Positions 63,975-64,000 of a stretch of DNA of 64,000 nt are shown here, piece by piece; the stretch's first letter is position 1; each line of letters starts with the position of its first letter. Below the pieces are notes generated by a model, which saw only the letters and a program-made list of their open reading frames with translations, was not told the origin of the DNA and did not search any database. The DNA is taken from the NCBI GenBank assembly GCA_030428355.1, contig JAUIBL010000010.1, positions 45,993-109,992 on the forward strand, in the 5' to 3' direction. Source of the stretch: Alphaproteobacteria bacterium (GTDB taxonomy: Bacteria; Pseudomonadota; Alphaproteobacteria; Rhodobacterales; Rhodobacteraceae). The position numbers and the translations under genes were made by a program.

Positions 63975-64000
63975 ATCATCACACAGCTATCAATACCGCT

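Overview
The window looks like an ordinary chromosomal stretch from a marine alphaproteobacterium of the Rhodobacterales (Roseobacter group). The base composition is GC-rich throughout. The gene content fits that group: the CckA and ChpT parts of the CtrA phosphorelay, ornithine-lipid genes olsB-olsA with a second OlsB-like acyltransferase, a non-pyrrolysine MttB-family methyltransferase with a RACo-type corrinoid reactivator, Usg, DUF3553, DUF1330 and DUF177 proteins, a cluster rpmF-plsX-fabH-ihfA-merR, and a recA operator of the alphaproteobacterial GTTC-N7-GTTC type. No prophage, transposon, CRISPR array or secondary-metabolite cluster was seen.

Layout. 0-5 kb: end of pseudouridine kinase and psuG, a DUF502 membrane protein, a Na/Ca exchanger, then bdhA with a patatin-like hydrolase on the minus strand. 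5-8 kb: a well-formed candidate small RNA on the minus strand, a lone periplasmic family 5 solute-binding protein, an entericidin-like mini-lipoprotein, a small helical protein and a cupin regulator. 8-18 kb: an acyl-CoA ligase, a DsbA-fold isomerase/oxidoreductase with a 2TM potassium channel, Bcr-type and SMR exporters, icd, a TPM-domain protein, YitT, MttB-like methyltransferase and an outer-membrane barrel. 18-32 kb: typA, alaS, recA, a sulfotransferase-like gene, cckA, an RsmB-like methyltransferase, guaB, an agmatinase-family gene, and a CoA-transferase gene broken by an in-frame amber codon. 32-43 kb: flavodoxin-fold oxidoreductase, DM13 protein, RACo, an AT-rich orphan gene beside tRNA-Gly(CCC), a cysteine-cluster protein, mfd, a small membrane protein and hemB. 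43-64 kb: SYLF lipoprotein, thiE-like, trmJ-like, ctaA, M32 carboxypeptidase, usg, gyrA, olsBA, chpT, a deacetylase-family gene, uup, an OlsB paralogue, bamE, DUF177, rpmF, plsX, fabH, ihfA, merR and tRNA-Pro(GGG).

The most interesting signals are not in the proteins. (1) A roughly 75-nt small-RNA candidate at 5277-5351 has its own -35/-10 (17-bp spacer), a 5' hairpin and a strong rho-independent terminator. (2) A perfect TTAA-N7-TTAA CtrA-type site lies directly in front of cckA. (3) Two classes of 3'-end element recur directly behind stop codons: tandem perfect palindromes whose sequence differs but whose symmetry is kept (behind mfd, uup and the CoA-transferase), and a hairpin plus CCCCGAAGTATTT-like tail (behind bdhA, the SYLF gene and thiE). 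(4) Structured leaders precede typA and a small membrane-protein gene. (5) An AT-rich orphan gene with an internal protein repeat sits between RACo and tRNA-Gly.

Functional links within the window: CckA and ChpT are successive steps of one phosphorelay; MttB-like and RACo plausibly belong to one corrinoid-dependent demethylation route; OlsB, OlsA and the OlsB paralogue point to amino-lipid synthesis; plsX and fabH with rpmF form the classic fatty-acid/phospholipid cluster; bdhA belongs to hydroxybutyrate metabolism.
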